Assembly: GCF_030269305.1 (NCBI RefSeq)
Contig: NZ_BSTC01000004.1
Coordinates: 163,963-227,962, forward strand
Source of the DNA: Kineosporia sp. NBRC 101731
Lineage (GTDB): Bacteria; Actinomycetota; Actinomycetes; Actinomycetales; Kineosporiaceae
Reading direction: 5' to 3'
DNA length: 64,000 nt
Below, in pieces: positions 43,758 through 51,849 of the stretch. Position numbers and translations under genes: made by a program. Within the stretch, counting starts at the first letter, position 1. Every line of letters begins with the position of its first letter. Under the pieces are notes generated by a model. The model made no database searches, was not told where the DNA came from, and worked only from the letters and a program-made list of their open reading frames with translations.

Positions 43758-44938
43758 TGCCGTTGATCGCCACCCTGGCCCCCGACGGGACCACCGGGAA
43801 CCAGGAGCTGAGCGACGCCCACCGGTTCACGCGTCCGGTGGCACCTCTGAGGTCACGCGTGGTGTACGCCGCCGCCCACGTGGTGCCCCGGGTGGCCGGC
43901 GACAACGTCCCCGGCGCTCCCGCCGACATCGACTGGGACGCCACCCTGGCGTTCCGGCGTCACCTCTGGTCGTGGGGCCTCGGGGTCGCCGACGCGATGG
44001 ACACCGCGCAGCGCAACATGGGGCTCGACCCCGTCGCGGTGCGGGAGCTCATCGCCCGCAGCGCCGCCGAGGCCGTCTCGGCGGGCGGCGCGCTGGTGGT
44101 CGGGGTGAACACCGACCACCTGAGTGACGAGGTGGTGTCGCTCGACGACGTCGTCGCGGCCTATCTGTACCAGCTGGAGCACGCCGAGAAGCACGGCGCC
44201 GGCGTTGTTCTGATGGCCTCGCGGCACCTGGCCCGGGCGGCCACGTCGGCGGCGGACTACGAGCGGGTGTACCGGGAGGTGCTGGCCCGCGCCGGATCCC
44301 CGGTGGTGCTGCACTGGCTCGGCGAGGCCTTCGACCCACAGCTGGCCGGGTACTTCGGGCCGGAACTTGACGTGGCCGGGCGCATCGGCGTGGTGGCCCG
44401 CATCATCACCGAGAACGCCGCGCAGGTCCGCGGGATCAAGATGAGCCTGCTCGACGCCGGGCACGAGATCTCGCTGCGGGCCCAGCTTCCCACCGGGGCG
44501 GCGATGTTCACCGGCGACGACTTCCACTACGCCGGGCTGATCGCAGGCGACGGGGTGCGTCACTCCGATGCCCTGCTGGGCGCCTTCGCAGCCCTGGGAC
44601 CGCATGCGTCGGCCGCGGTGCAGGCGCTGGACGCCGGCGACACCGATGCCTACCACCGCATTCTCGATCCGACGCAGCAACTCGCCCGGCACGTGTTCGA
44701 GGCGCCGACGTTCCACTACAAGACCGGGATCGCGTTCCTGGCCTGGCTGAACGGGCATCAGCCGGCGTTCACCATGGTCGGGGGTCTGCACGCGGCCCGG
44801 GGCCTGCCGCACCTGTCGCGGCTCGTCGAGCTGGCCGACCGGGTGGGGGCCCTCGAGGATCCGGAACTGGCGGCCCATCGCTGGAACCGTTTCCTCGGCC
44901 TGCACGGCGTCTGCGTGCCGACGGTGGTGCGGACATGA
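43757..44938 (+). CDS. DUF993 family (dihydrodipicolinate synthase/aldolase-like) protein
   Basis: The 393-residue protein belongs to DUF993, which is predicted to be a TIM barrel related to dihydrodipicolinate synthase-type aldolases. Visible blocks include RSRVVYAAAHVVPR, GLGVADAMDTAQRNMGLD, VGVNTDHLS, VVLHWLGEAFDPQLAGYFG, GIKMSLLDAGHE and MFTGDDFHYAGLI. The Lys in 'GIKMS' is a candidate Schiff-base residue. It sits between an oxidoreductase and an isomerase gene with overlaps on both sides, so it probably cleaves a keto-sugar intermediate. That reaction is unproven. Confidence 0.85.
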   Translation: MPLIATLAPDGTTGNQELSDAHRFTRPVAPLRSRVVYAAAHVVPRVAGDNVPGAPADIDWDATLAFRRHLWSWGLGVADAMDTAQRNMGLDPVAVRELIARSAAEAVSAGGALVVGVNTDHLSDEVVSLDDVVAAYLYQLEHAEKHGAGVVLMASRHLARAATSAADYERVYREVLARAGSPVVLHWLGEAFDPQLAGYFGPELDVAGRIGVVARIITENAAQVRGIKMSLLDAGHEISLRAQLPTGAAMFTGDDFHYAGLIAGDGVRHSDALLGAFAALGPHASAAVQALDAGDTDAYHRILDPTQQLARHVFEAPTFHYKTGIAFLAWLNGHQPAFTMVGGLHAARGLPHLSRLVELADRVGALEDPELAAHRWNRFLGLHGVCVPTVVRT

Positions 44939-45828
44939 GCGAGCTGTCGCCGAACCGGCTGTCCCGCCCGTCCCGTCTGTCGCGGTTGTCACTGAACCAG
45001 GCCACGATCAAGTACGCCGACCTGGCCACGGCCCTGTCGGTCACCGCCGGGGCCGGGATCGACGCGATCGGGCTGTGGCGCGAACCGGTCGCCGCGGTCG
45101 GGCTGGCGCAGGCCGCGCAGATGGTCGCCGACTCCGGCCTGCGGGTGTCGAGCCTGTGCCGGGGCGGGTTCTTCACCGCGTCCTCACCGGATCTGCGGCA
45201 GAAGGCGCTGGACGACAACCGCCGGGCCATCGACGAGATCGCCACGCTGGCCGAGGCCGGCGCCCCCGGCTCGGCGCCGGTGCTGGTGCTGGTCGCGGGC
45301 GGTCTGCCCGAGGGCGACCGTGACCTGGCCGCCGCCCGGGGCCGGGCGGGCCAGGCCGTCGAGGACCTGGCCGCGCACGCCGCCGGGGCCGGGGTGGTGC
45401 TGGCCGTCGAGCCGATGCATCCGCTGTACGCGGCCGACCGGGGCGTGATCTCGACGCTCGGGCAGGCGCTCGACCTGGTCGCCGATCTGCCGGCGCAGGT
45501 CGCGGGCGTGGTCGTGGACACCTTCCACGTCTGGTGGGACCCCACGCTGACGGCCCAGGTCTCCCGGGCCGGGGCGCAGGGGCGCATCGCCTCGTACCAG
45601 GTGAGCGACTGGATCACGCCGTTCCCCGGGGACGCCCTGCTCTCGCGCGGGATGATGGGAGACGGGCACATCGATCTCGCGTCCTTCACCCGCCAGGTGC
45701 TGGACGCGGGGTACACCGGCGACATCGAGGTGGAGATCTTCCACCAGGAGATCTGGGACGCCGATCCGGGCCAGGTCGCGATCCGCACCGCGAAGGCCTT
45801 CGGCGAGAGCGTCGGGCCAGGGTTATAA
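44935..45828 (+). CDS. Sugar phosphate isomerase/epimerase (xylose isomerase-like TIM barrel)
   Basis: The 297-residue TIM barrel has metal-ligand blocks LNQATIKYADL, AIGLWREP, LAVEPMHPLYA, VVDTFHVWWDP, MGDGHIDLASF and DIEVEIFHQEIW. These give the Glu-Asp-His-Glu set of this superfamily. It overlaps the DUF993 gene by 4 bases and ends the catabolic operon. It resembles inosose isomerase/dehydratase-type enzymes as well as epimerases, so the exact reaction is open. Confidence 0.88.
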   Translation: MSELSPNRLSRPSRLSRLSLNQATIKYADLATALSVTAGAGIDAIGLWREPVAAVGLAQAAQMVADSGLRVSSLCRGGFFTASSPDLRQKALDDNRRAIDEIATLAEAGAPGSAPVLVLVAGGLPEGDRDLAAARGRAGQAVEDLAAHAAGAGVVLAVEPMHPLYAADRGVISTLGQALDLVADLPAQVAGVVVDTFHVWWDPTLTAQVSRAGAQGRIASYQVSDWITPFPGDALLSRGMMGDGHIDLASFTRQVLDAGYTGDIEVEIFHQEIWDADPGQVAIRTAKAFGESVGPGL

Positions 45829-45984
45829 CGGTCCGTATTCCGTGGCCTTTCGGGCACCCGTCCTCGGCGTCAGCTGCGGGGGCGGGTGTCGTCCATCACT
45901 GCTACACGACGTCTGAGGCCTTTTGTCCCCGTCAAAGTATTCGTAAAGGCGCCATTTCGGGCCTCCCGCCGATTTACCCGCCTG

Positions 45985-46020
45985 TTAGCGTCCCCGCCCG
46001 AGGTGGGGGCACATCTTCTT
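45985..46020 (+). promoter_or_regulatory. Conserved promoter/leader of the first Gln-rich membrane protein gene
   Basis: TTAGCGTCCCCGCCCGAGGTGGGGGCA is nearly identical to the leader of the downstream paralog at 48536. TAGCGT fits a TAnnnT -10 element, and CCCC-GCCCGAGGT-GGGG can form a small hairpin in the transcript. It lies ~65 bases before the start codon. Confidence 0.5.
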
Positions 46021-46056
46021 GGCACCCCGTGAGCGCGTGTGACTGTGGGGCGTTGG

Positions 46057-48309
46057 GTGAATCAGAACGAGTCAGGACAGCGGGAACCGGGCGAAGGCCA
46101 GGGGGCGGACAGTAAGCCGTTGACAGACCGGGATTTTGGGTTCGGAACGGTTTCGGGCGGGCCGGATGCGAGCGCGCAGAACTCGGGTGGGCAGGTTCCG
46201 GGTGGCCCGGTCTCGCACGGCGCGATCTCGAACGGCCCGGTCTCGAACGGCCCGGTCTCGGGTGGGCAGGATTCCGGTCAGGCTGATCAGTCTGGTGTGA
46301 CGCGGCCGCTTCCGGGCGGGCAGAGCTCACCGCAGGCTTCGGCCCAGTCCGGCGAAACGGCGTCCTCGGGAAGTGCGGCCTCGCCGGAAGGCGCTTCTGA
46401 CGCTGGATATTCGGCACCGGTGGCGGGCGAGTCCCGGCCGTCGGAGTTCGGCGCGCCCGCACCGTCGGCGCATCCGGTCGGCTCGAGCGACGCGTCCGGG
46501 CCGAGTGGTCAGGCGGAGCCTGCCGGCCCGTACGGCGCCCCCGTCCCGTCCGGCGGGTCGGAGCAGTTCGGCCAGGCGGCGCCGTCGGGCCAGCTTGGTC
46601 AGGCGAATCAGCCGGGTCAGTTCGGCGAGCAAGGCCAGTTCGGTCAACCAGGCCAGTTCGGCCAGCCGGCTCAGTTCGGCCAGCCGGCTCAGTTCGGCAC
46701 GGGTCAGTCCGGCCGGTTCCACCAGAACAGCAGCGGCCAGAACGGCTCCGGCCAGTCCGGTCAGTCCGGTCAGTACGGTCAGTACGGTCCGCCTGGTCAG
46801 TTCGCGCAGCCCGGCCAGCCCAGCCAGTACGGCCCGCCCGGTGCCGGCTGGGGCCCGAACGCCGCCCCGGCCGCGGGCTGGAACGGTTCCCAGCCGTCGA
46901 AGCCGATGAGCTCGAAGCAGAAGAAGGTCATTCTCGGCGCGGCCGGCGGGGCCCTGGCACTGCTCCTGGTCGCCGTGATCGCGGTCGTCGCCCTCAGGGG
47001 TGGCGAGAAGGACAGCGGGACGTCCGGGAACAAGACCTCCAGCCTGTCGGCACCGTTCGTGGATGCCGCGAACTCGTTCATGGCCGCATCGGGCATCGGG
47101 TACAGCGACGGAGACTACAACGTCCGGGTCATGAAGAACGGTGACATGACGGGAACTTTCGGAGGCTACGCCAAGCTCCCGATCCTGCGCACCGACGGCA
47201 CCACCTACGCGAAGCTGGCCTCGTACGAGGTGCGTCAGCTGATCCCCTACCTCGACTACTCGTTCGGCACCGACGACCGGTGGGTACAGATCGAGGACTC
47301 CAACCTCGAGGCACTGAACGTCGACCACGTCGCGCCCGAGTCACCGGAGGTCGTCGGTCAGCGTGTCCTGGACGCGCTCAACCAGTCCACCACCAACTTC
47401 TCGCCGTCGCCGTACGGGTCCGACGACTTCGCGGACCTTTACAACACGACCGAGCCCGCCGACGGCGCCACCAACACCGAGGTGAACCTGGACGGCACCG
47501 CCGCCCTGATGGCGAGCACCCCGGCCGGTCCGGTGTACATCACCGCGTCGACCCCGCACACCCTGCTGAACGTGCCGGCGGAACTCGTGACCGGCGACTC
47601 CTCCAGCTCCTCGGCCGGCGGCAGCACCTCCTCGGCCACCCCGTCCGGTGAGTCCAGCACCCAGGAGTCCTCGAACCTGCCCGACGGGGAGGCACTGGGC
47701 GGTTCCGGGAGCACGGCCGAGAACGTCGGGTTCAGCCGGCGGGCGGCCACCTCGCCGCCGTCGGTCTTCGCGACCGACGGGGTCGCCCTGACCGAGATGA
47801 ACATCGACCAGATCAGCCGGGCCTACGACGACATGATCGTCTACGCCCAGAAGCTCGGCGGGTCGCTCGACGCCCGGTTCGAGGTCACGGCCGGCACCCC
47901 GAAGTACACCTGCACGGCCGCGCGGTGCTCGTACAGCGTCGAGGTGAGCGTCAGCCCCTACACCGGCGGTGGTGACGCCACCACGGCCCTGGTCGGCGTG
48001 GTCGCGAGCTTCACCGTGGGCGACGCCCGGACCGCGGCCGACACCTGCTCCTCCACCACCGAGGTCCCGCTGAACGGGACCAAGACCGTCTCGTGTTCCA
48101 CCACGGGGACGGCCAAGCAGATGAAGGCGGCGATCGCAGCGGCCAAGGCCGAGGCCCGGGAACGGTCGAAGGCCTACGGCTTCACGATCGACCCGGCGGA
48201 CGTGCGGTACTACACCGACGGCGCCGTGCTCGGTGTCTCCGGTGTCGACTCCGTGAAGCTGGTCAGCGCACTGACCAGTGCTCAGAGCGAGTTCAAGGCC
48301 GGCCAGTAG
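46057..48309 (+). CDS. Membrane protein with Gln/Gly/Pro-rich cytoplasmic tail and conserved extracellular domain (paralog 1)
   Basis: The start at GTG 46057 is set by comparison with the paralog: both have GTG AAT CAG preceded by TGGGGCG. The product is 750 residues. Residues ~1-285 are low complexity, with repeated GQFGQP and SGQSGQYGQY units. One transmembrane helix at ~290-315 (LGAAGGALALLLVAVIAVVAL) precedes an extracellular region with two parts: SAPFVDAANSFMAASGIGYSDG...LPILRTDGTTYAKL, and a second half with paired Cys (YTCTAARCSYSVEV, TADTCSSTTEV...VSCSTTG). A Ser-rich linker joins them. The function is unknown; a role in polar growth or the envelope is conceivable. Confidence 0.8.
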   Translation: MNQNESGQREPGEGQGADSKPLTDRDFGFGTVSGGPDASAQNSGGQVPGGPVSHGAISNGPVSNGPVSGGQDSGQADQSGVTRPLPGGQSSPQASAQSGETASSGSAASPEGASDAGYSAPVAGESRPSEFGAPAPSAHPVGSSDASGPSGQAEPAGPYGAPVPSGGSEQFGQAAPSGQLGQANQPGQFGEQGQFGQPGQFGQPAQFGQPAQFGTGQSGRFHQNSSGQNGSGQSGQSGQYGQYGPPGQFAQPGQPSQYGPPGAGWGPNAAPAAGWNGSQPSKPMSSKQKKVILGAAGGALALLLVAVIAVVALRGGEKDSGTSGNKTSSLSAPFVDAANSFMAASGIGYSDGDYNVRVMKNGDMTGTFGGYAKLPILRTDGTTYAKLASYEVRQLIPYLDYSFGTDDRWVQIEDSNLEALNVDHVAPESPEVVGQRVLDALNQSTTNFSPSPYGSDDFADLYNTTEPADGATNTEVNLDGTAALMASTPAGPVYITASTPHTLLNVPAELVTGDSSSSSAGGSTSSATPSGESSTQESSNLPDGEALGGSGSTAENVGFSRRAATSPPSVFATDGVALTEMNIDQISRAYDDMIVYAQKLGGSLDARFEVTAGTPKYTCTAARCSYSVEVSVSPYTGGGDATTALVGVVASFTVGDARTAADTCSSTTEVPLNGTKTVSCSTTGTAKQMKAAIAAAKAEARERSKAYGFTIDPADVRYYTDGAVLGVSGVDSVKLVSALTSAQSEFKAGQ

Positions 48310-48340
48310 CCCGGCCGGAGTCAGGGAGCCGGAGTCAGGG

Positions 48341-48381
48341 AGAAGGGCCGGGGATCAGCGTGACCGATCCCCGGCCCTTCT
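48341..48381 (+). terminator. Strong hairpin terminator after paralog 1
   Basis: Perfect 16-bp arms (AGAAGGGCCGGGGATC at 48341-48356; its complement at 48366-48381) around a 9-base loop, 31 bases after the stop codon. The two paralogs are therefore probably transcribed separately, which agrees with the second leader at 48536. Confidence 0.85.
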
Positions 48382-48535
48382 CGTTCCACCGGCGGCTCTC
48401 GTGCGGCAGCCCCGAACCGTCACTCCTCGTCCGTGGTCACCGCACCGGCGATCCCCAGGGAGGACGCGTGTCCCTCACCGGTGCGAGCGGTACCGTCGTA
48501 CAGGTGGCCGCACGCGGCCCGGTGGTGGGGGCCTG

Positions 48536-48570
48536 CTAGTCTCCCCGCCCGAAGTGGGGGCATCTGCGGT
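48536..48570 (+). promoter_or_regulatory. Conserved promoter/leader of the second paralog
   Basis: CTAGTCTCCCCGCCCGAAGTGGGGGCAT matches the leader at 45985 closely, with TAGTCT as a TAnnnT -10 candidate and the same CCCC/GGGG hairpin. It lies ~40-70 bases before GTG 48607. Confidence 0.5.
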
Positions 48571-48606
48571 TTTATGCCCCGTGGACGCGTTGCTCTGGGG
48601 CGGTTC

Positions 48607-50319
48607 GTGAATCAGCAGGATGCAGGCCAGCCGGAACCGGGTGCTCCGGGGGCGTCATCGGGGGCAGACGCCTGGCAACGGCCGGGCGGATCCACCGGGC
48701 CCGATCAGCCGGTTCCGTCGCTCTTCACTCCCCGGGTGGCGCCTCCCGCGTCCCCACCGAACTGGGGCCCGGGCCCCCACAACGCCCCTGGGCCACACAC
48801 CGCCTCCGGGCCAAACAGCATCTCTGGGCCAAACAGCATCTCTGGGCCACACGACGCCCCTTGGCCGCACAACGCCTCGAGCCCGCACAACGCCTCGAGG
48901 CAGAACAACATCTTCGGCCCGGACAACGGTTCCGGCCCTGCCGGTGCTGCCGGCCCGGGCAACGCCTCCGGCCCGGTCTGGGGCGCCTCGTCCCCGGCCC
49001 CGATGTCCGGCCGGAACAAGCGCCTGGTCCTGGGCGGGCTGGGCAGCGTGGTGGTGCTGGCGCTGATCGCCGCGATCGCGTTCGTCGCCGTGCGGGGTTC
49101 CTCCGCTGACGACGGCCCCTCGGCCGAGCAACTGCGAGCGCCGTTCCTGGAGGCCGCCAACTCGCTCGGTGCCGCGCCCGGGATCGACTACGACGACGGC
49201 ACGTACCAGGTGAAGCTCTCCCGGTACGGCGATCTCACCGGCACGTTCGAGGCCCGCTTCACCCGGTACCCGATCATCCGCACCGACGGCGTCACCTACG
49301 CGCAGCTCGACGCGGCCACGGTGAGCAGGATCCTGCCCTACGTGTCCACGACGACGGGGACGACGGGAAAGTCCTGGGTCCGGCTCGGTGAGGTGGCCTA
49401 CGCGGGCCTCTTCGTCGATGCCCGGGTGCCGGACTCCCCGGAGGCCCTGAGCAAGCGGGTCCTGGCCGAGCTCAATGGCCCGGAAGCTGATTTCACGCCG
49501 CCGACGGATTCCGCCGCGCCCTCCACGGCGGAGCCCTCGTCGGGCTCGGCCAACACCTCGGTGACGTTCGAGGGCACCCCGGCGCTGATGGCGATGACCG
49601 GTGCCGGGGCGGTGTACGTGACCGAGGCGTCCCCGCACAAGCTGCTGCACCTGCCGGTCGAGCTGCTGACGGGTGAAGCCGCTCAGGAGACCGAGCCGGA
49701 CACGGCCGGCAGTGCGCAGACCGATCACACCGATGTCGTCTCGTTCTCCCGGCCGCGCGCGTCGGGCGGCCCGGCCGTGGCCGCGTTCGCGGGGGTGAAC
49801 GTGGCCGAGCTGAGCACCGGGCAGGTCGGCGACGCCTACGACGAGCTGCTGGACCGGGGCCGGGCGCTGACGGAGGTGCTGGACGGGGAGGCCGCGCTGG
49901 CCCTGGGCCTGCCGAAGGTCAACTGCACGCTCTCGACCTGCTCGTACAAGGTCAAGGTGACCGCGAGCGCGGCGGCGGCGTCGCGGATCGCCCTGACGGC
50001 CACCTTCGAGGTCGACGGCAAGAAGAAGGCGGGTGGGTGCAGTGCCGTCCTGACCTTCGCCCAGAGCCAGGCCCGCACGGTGGGTTGCTCCACGACATCG
50101 GCTGCGGGCGAGATGAAGGCCGCGATGGCGAAGGCCCGCGCCGACGCCCTGGTGAGGTCTCGGGCCCTGGGCGGTGCCCGGGTCAGTTACTCGGTGCCCT
50201 ACTACGGCGAGGGTCTGGTGCGGGGCATCGTGCCGGTCGGCGTCAAGAAGCTGGTGAGCGCCCTGCGGGAACGGCGCAGCGAGTTCGGCCCGGCGGTGGG
50301 CGGCAGCGACACCCAGTGA
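48607..50319 (+). CDS. Membrane protein with Pro/Asn/Gly-rich cytoplasmic tail (paralog 2)
   Basis: The 570-residue product from GTG 48607 parallels paralog 1. VNQQDAGQPEPG matches the opening VNQNESGQREPG. An ~135-residue low-complexity tail is built of GPNSISGPNSIS, HNASSPHNAS and similar units, and a transmembrane helix (LVLGGLGSVVVLALIAAIAF) follows at ~140-162. The extracellular domain has the same blocks (APFLEAANSLGAAPGIDYDDG, YPIIRTDGVTYAQLDAA, and Cys pairs in CTLSTCSYKVKV and GGCSAVLTF...VGCSTTS). The tails share composition but not repeat units, so they diverge faster than the outer domains. Function unknown. Confidence 0.8.
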   Translation: MNQQDAGQPEPGAPGASSGADAWQRPGGSTGPDQPVPSLFTPRVAPPASPPNWGPGPHNAPGPHTASGPNSISGPNSISGPHDAPWPHNASSPHNASRQNNIFGPDNGSGPAGAAGPGNASGPVWGASSPAPMSGRNKRLVLGGLGSVVVLALIAAIAFVAVRGSSADDGPSAEQLRAPFLEAANSLGAAPGIDYDDGTYQVKLSRYGDLTGTFEARFTRYPIIRTDGVTYAQLDAATVSRILPYVSTTTGTTGKSWVRLGEVAYAGLFVDARVPDSPEALSKRVLAELNGPEADFTPPTDSAAPSTAEPSSGSANTSVTFEGTPALMAMTGAGAVYVTEASPHKLLHLPVELLTGEAAQETEPDTAGSAQTDHTDVVSFSRPRASGGPAVAAFAGVNVAELSTGQVGDAYDELLDRGRALTEVLDGEAALALGLPKVNCTLSTCSYKVKVTASAAAASRIALTATFEVDGKKKAGGCSAVLTFAQSQARTVGCSTTSAAGEMKAAMAKARADALVRSRALGGARVSYSVPYYGEGLVRGIVPVGVKKLVSALRERRSEFGPAVGGSDTQ

Positions 50320-50338
50320 CCCCCCAACCGGAGGGGTC
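50318..50338. terminator. Weak hairpin between convergent paralog 2 and HAD genes
   Basis: GACCCC (50318-50323) pairs with GGGGTC (50333-50338). It overlaps the stop of paralog 2 and precedes the convergent HAD gene end, so it may stop both transcripts. Confidence 0.4.
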
Positions 50339-50370
50339 GGGCGTCCATCATCTGACCCTGGCCGGCCGGC

Positions 50371-51081
50371 TCAGCCCCACAGACGCTGGGCGTCGGTGGG
50401 GATCTCGAGACCTTTGAGGACGATGTCCGCGCCGAGTCCGTCGAGGTCCTCGACCCGGGTGCCTCCGGTGGCCACCAGGGCGCAACGCAGCCCCAGGGCC
50501 TGGGCGCAGGCCAGGTCTCGCGGGGTGTCACCGATGATCCAGCAGTCGCGCGCCTGAGCGGGCCAGTCCGGGCCGAACAGCGCCACGAGGCTGGCCGTGG
50601 CCACCTCGGCGCGGGTGGTGCCGCTGTCGCCGTAGCCGCCCACTTCCGGATCGATGGGCGGAACCAGTTCGGCTGCTGCCAGTTTCATGGCGGCGACGCT
50701 ACGGATATTGCCGGTTACCACGGTCTGGCGGATTCCGGCGTCCACCAGCCGATCGATCAGCTCCCGAACGCCGGGCAGGGCCCGGGTCTGGGCCTGGAGC
50801 GCCCGGACGTTCTGCTGGACCAGGTCGTGCAGGCGCTTCAGCACGGCCGGGACATGACCGGCGTCGTGCCCGGTGGTGGCCAGCAGCAGGGTCGCGATCT
50901 CGGGGTCGATCCGGCCGCCGAACTCGATCCCCTCGACCTGCGGGGGCACACCGGTGACGTGCTCCACCGCGTCGAGGAAGGCCCGGGCCGCCACGCTCCC
51001 GGACGTCAGCAGTGTTCCGTCGATGTCCCACAGCACCGCGGACGCCGACCCCAGCCCGCCTGATACCTCCGCAGCCTTCAT
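50371..51081 (-). CDS. HAD-superfamily phosphatase/phosphohydrolase
   Basis: The 236-residue protein has the HAD motifs: LWDIDGTLL (catalytic Asp pair) at ~17-25, VVTGNIRS as motif II, and IIGDTPRDLACAQALG as the C-terminal Asp motif. A helical cap follows motif I (EGIEFGGRIDPEIA), as in phosphoglycolate phosphatase-like HADs. The substrate is unknown. Confidence 0.92.
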   Translation of the reverse strand: MKAAEVSGGLGSASAVLWDIDGTLLTSGSVAARAFLDAVEHVTGVPPQVEGIEFGGRIDPEIATLLLATTGHDAGHVPAVLKRLHDLVQQNVRALQAQTRALPGVRELIDRLVDAGIRQTVVTGNIRSVAAMKLAAAELVPPIDPEVGGYGDSGTTRAEVATASLVALFGPDWPAQARDCWIIGDTPRDLACAQALGLRCALVATGGTRVEDLDGLGADIVLKGLEIPTDAQRLWG

Positions 51082-51107
51082 ACCCGCGAGCCTACGACTC
51101 TCTCCTT

Positions 51108-51168
51108 CGTGCGTGATCAGGCGATCTCCCGGCCTTCGGCCGGGGAAACGCTTGCATGATCACGCACG
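51108..51168. repeat. Nested palindromic element (possible terminator or REP-like sequence)
   Basis: Perfect 12-bp outer arms CGTGCGTGATCA/TGATCACGCACG (51108-51119 and 51157-51168) enclose a perfect inner hairpin CCCGGCC-TTC-GGCCGGG (51128-51144). It lies upstream of the HAD gene start and past the end of the small secreted protein gene, so it may terminate the latter. Compact nested palindromes of this kind are often dispersed repeats. Confidence 0.7.
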
Positions 51169-51200
51169 CAGGGGCGGGGCGGCGCTCGTCTCGTCGTGCT

Positions 51201-51578
51201 CTACCGGTCTGGGCTTCCGGCGACGATCGGGCCGGAGGAGCCGGCGAGTTCGAGGCACTCGTCCTCGCTGCCGATGTCGTCGGAGTCGAAGGAGACGTCG
51301 CTCTCCTGGGTGGAACGCCCGATGCTCCAGCCCGAACCGGACCGCTGTACCGCGACAGTGGCCACCACCAGCCCCTGACCGTCCTGGAGCGTGATGATGG
51401 CGCAGTCGTCCCAGCCGTCGGTCCAGGCCACGGAGGCGTCGGTGTCACCGGTACGACGGCGGTACTGCGTCAGGGCCGCCTGGGCGGCGGCGTCGGACTG
51501 GTGATGACCGTGCACGAGCCCGCCCGTGATCAGGAGGGCGACGGTGCCCAGAACGCCGGCGGCGACAGACTGCTTCAC
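51201..51578 (-). CDS. Small secreted protein, unknown function
   Basis: The 125-residue product has a signal peptide (VAAGVLGTVALLITGGLVHG) and a short beta-rich acidic domain with two Cys (DDCAIITLQDGQG; EDECLELAGSS). No family is recognised. The palindrome at 51108 follows it and may act as its terminator. Confidence 0.6.
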   Translation of the reverse strand: MKQSVAAGVLGTVALLITGGLVHGHHQSDAAAQAALTQYRRRTGDTDASVAWTDGWDDCAIITLQDGQGLVVATVAVQRSGSGWSIGRSTQESDVSFDSDDIGSEDECLELAGSSGPIVAGSPDR

Positions 51579-51849
51579 CGGCCCATCATGAGGGAAATTC
51601 CTGTCACCTCACGGCAACCTTCACAGCATCGGGTAATGCCATCCTGAACATGGGGTGACCACGGTTTAATCGCGCGCGTCAGGCGCGCGGGTTTGGATAG
51701 GGTCGTCGGGTTACTCATGGGGATTTTCGGTTCGGGGTAGGCGCGCGGCGCGCAATTCGTCCGTCAGTTGTCGGTTTTCGCAGGACGACGGCGCCCATCA
51801 CCGGCCCGGTCAGTGACCGCACCACGTTGTGCGACGGAGGGGTTAAGCA

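Noticed and set aside
48780..48915. Regularly spaced repeats that might look like a CRISPR array
   Set aside because: They are in-frame codon repeats encoding GPNSIS/HNAS units of a low-complexity protein tail, with no spacer diversity.
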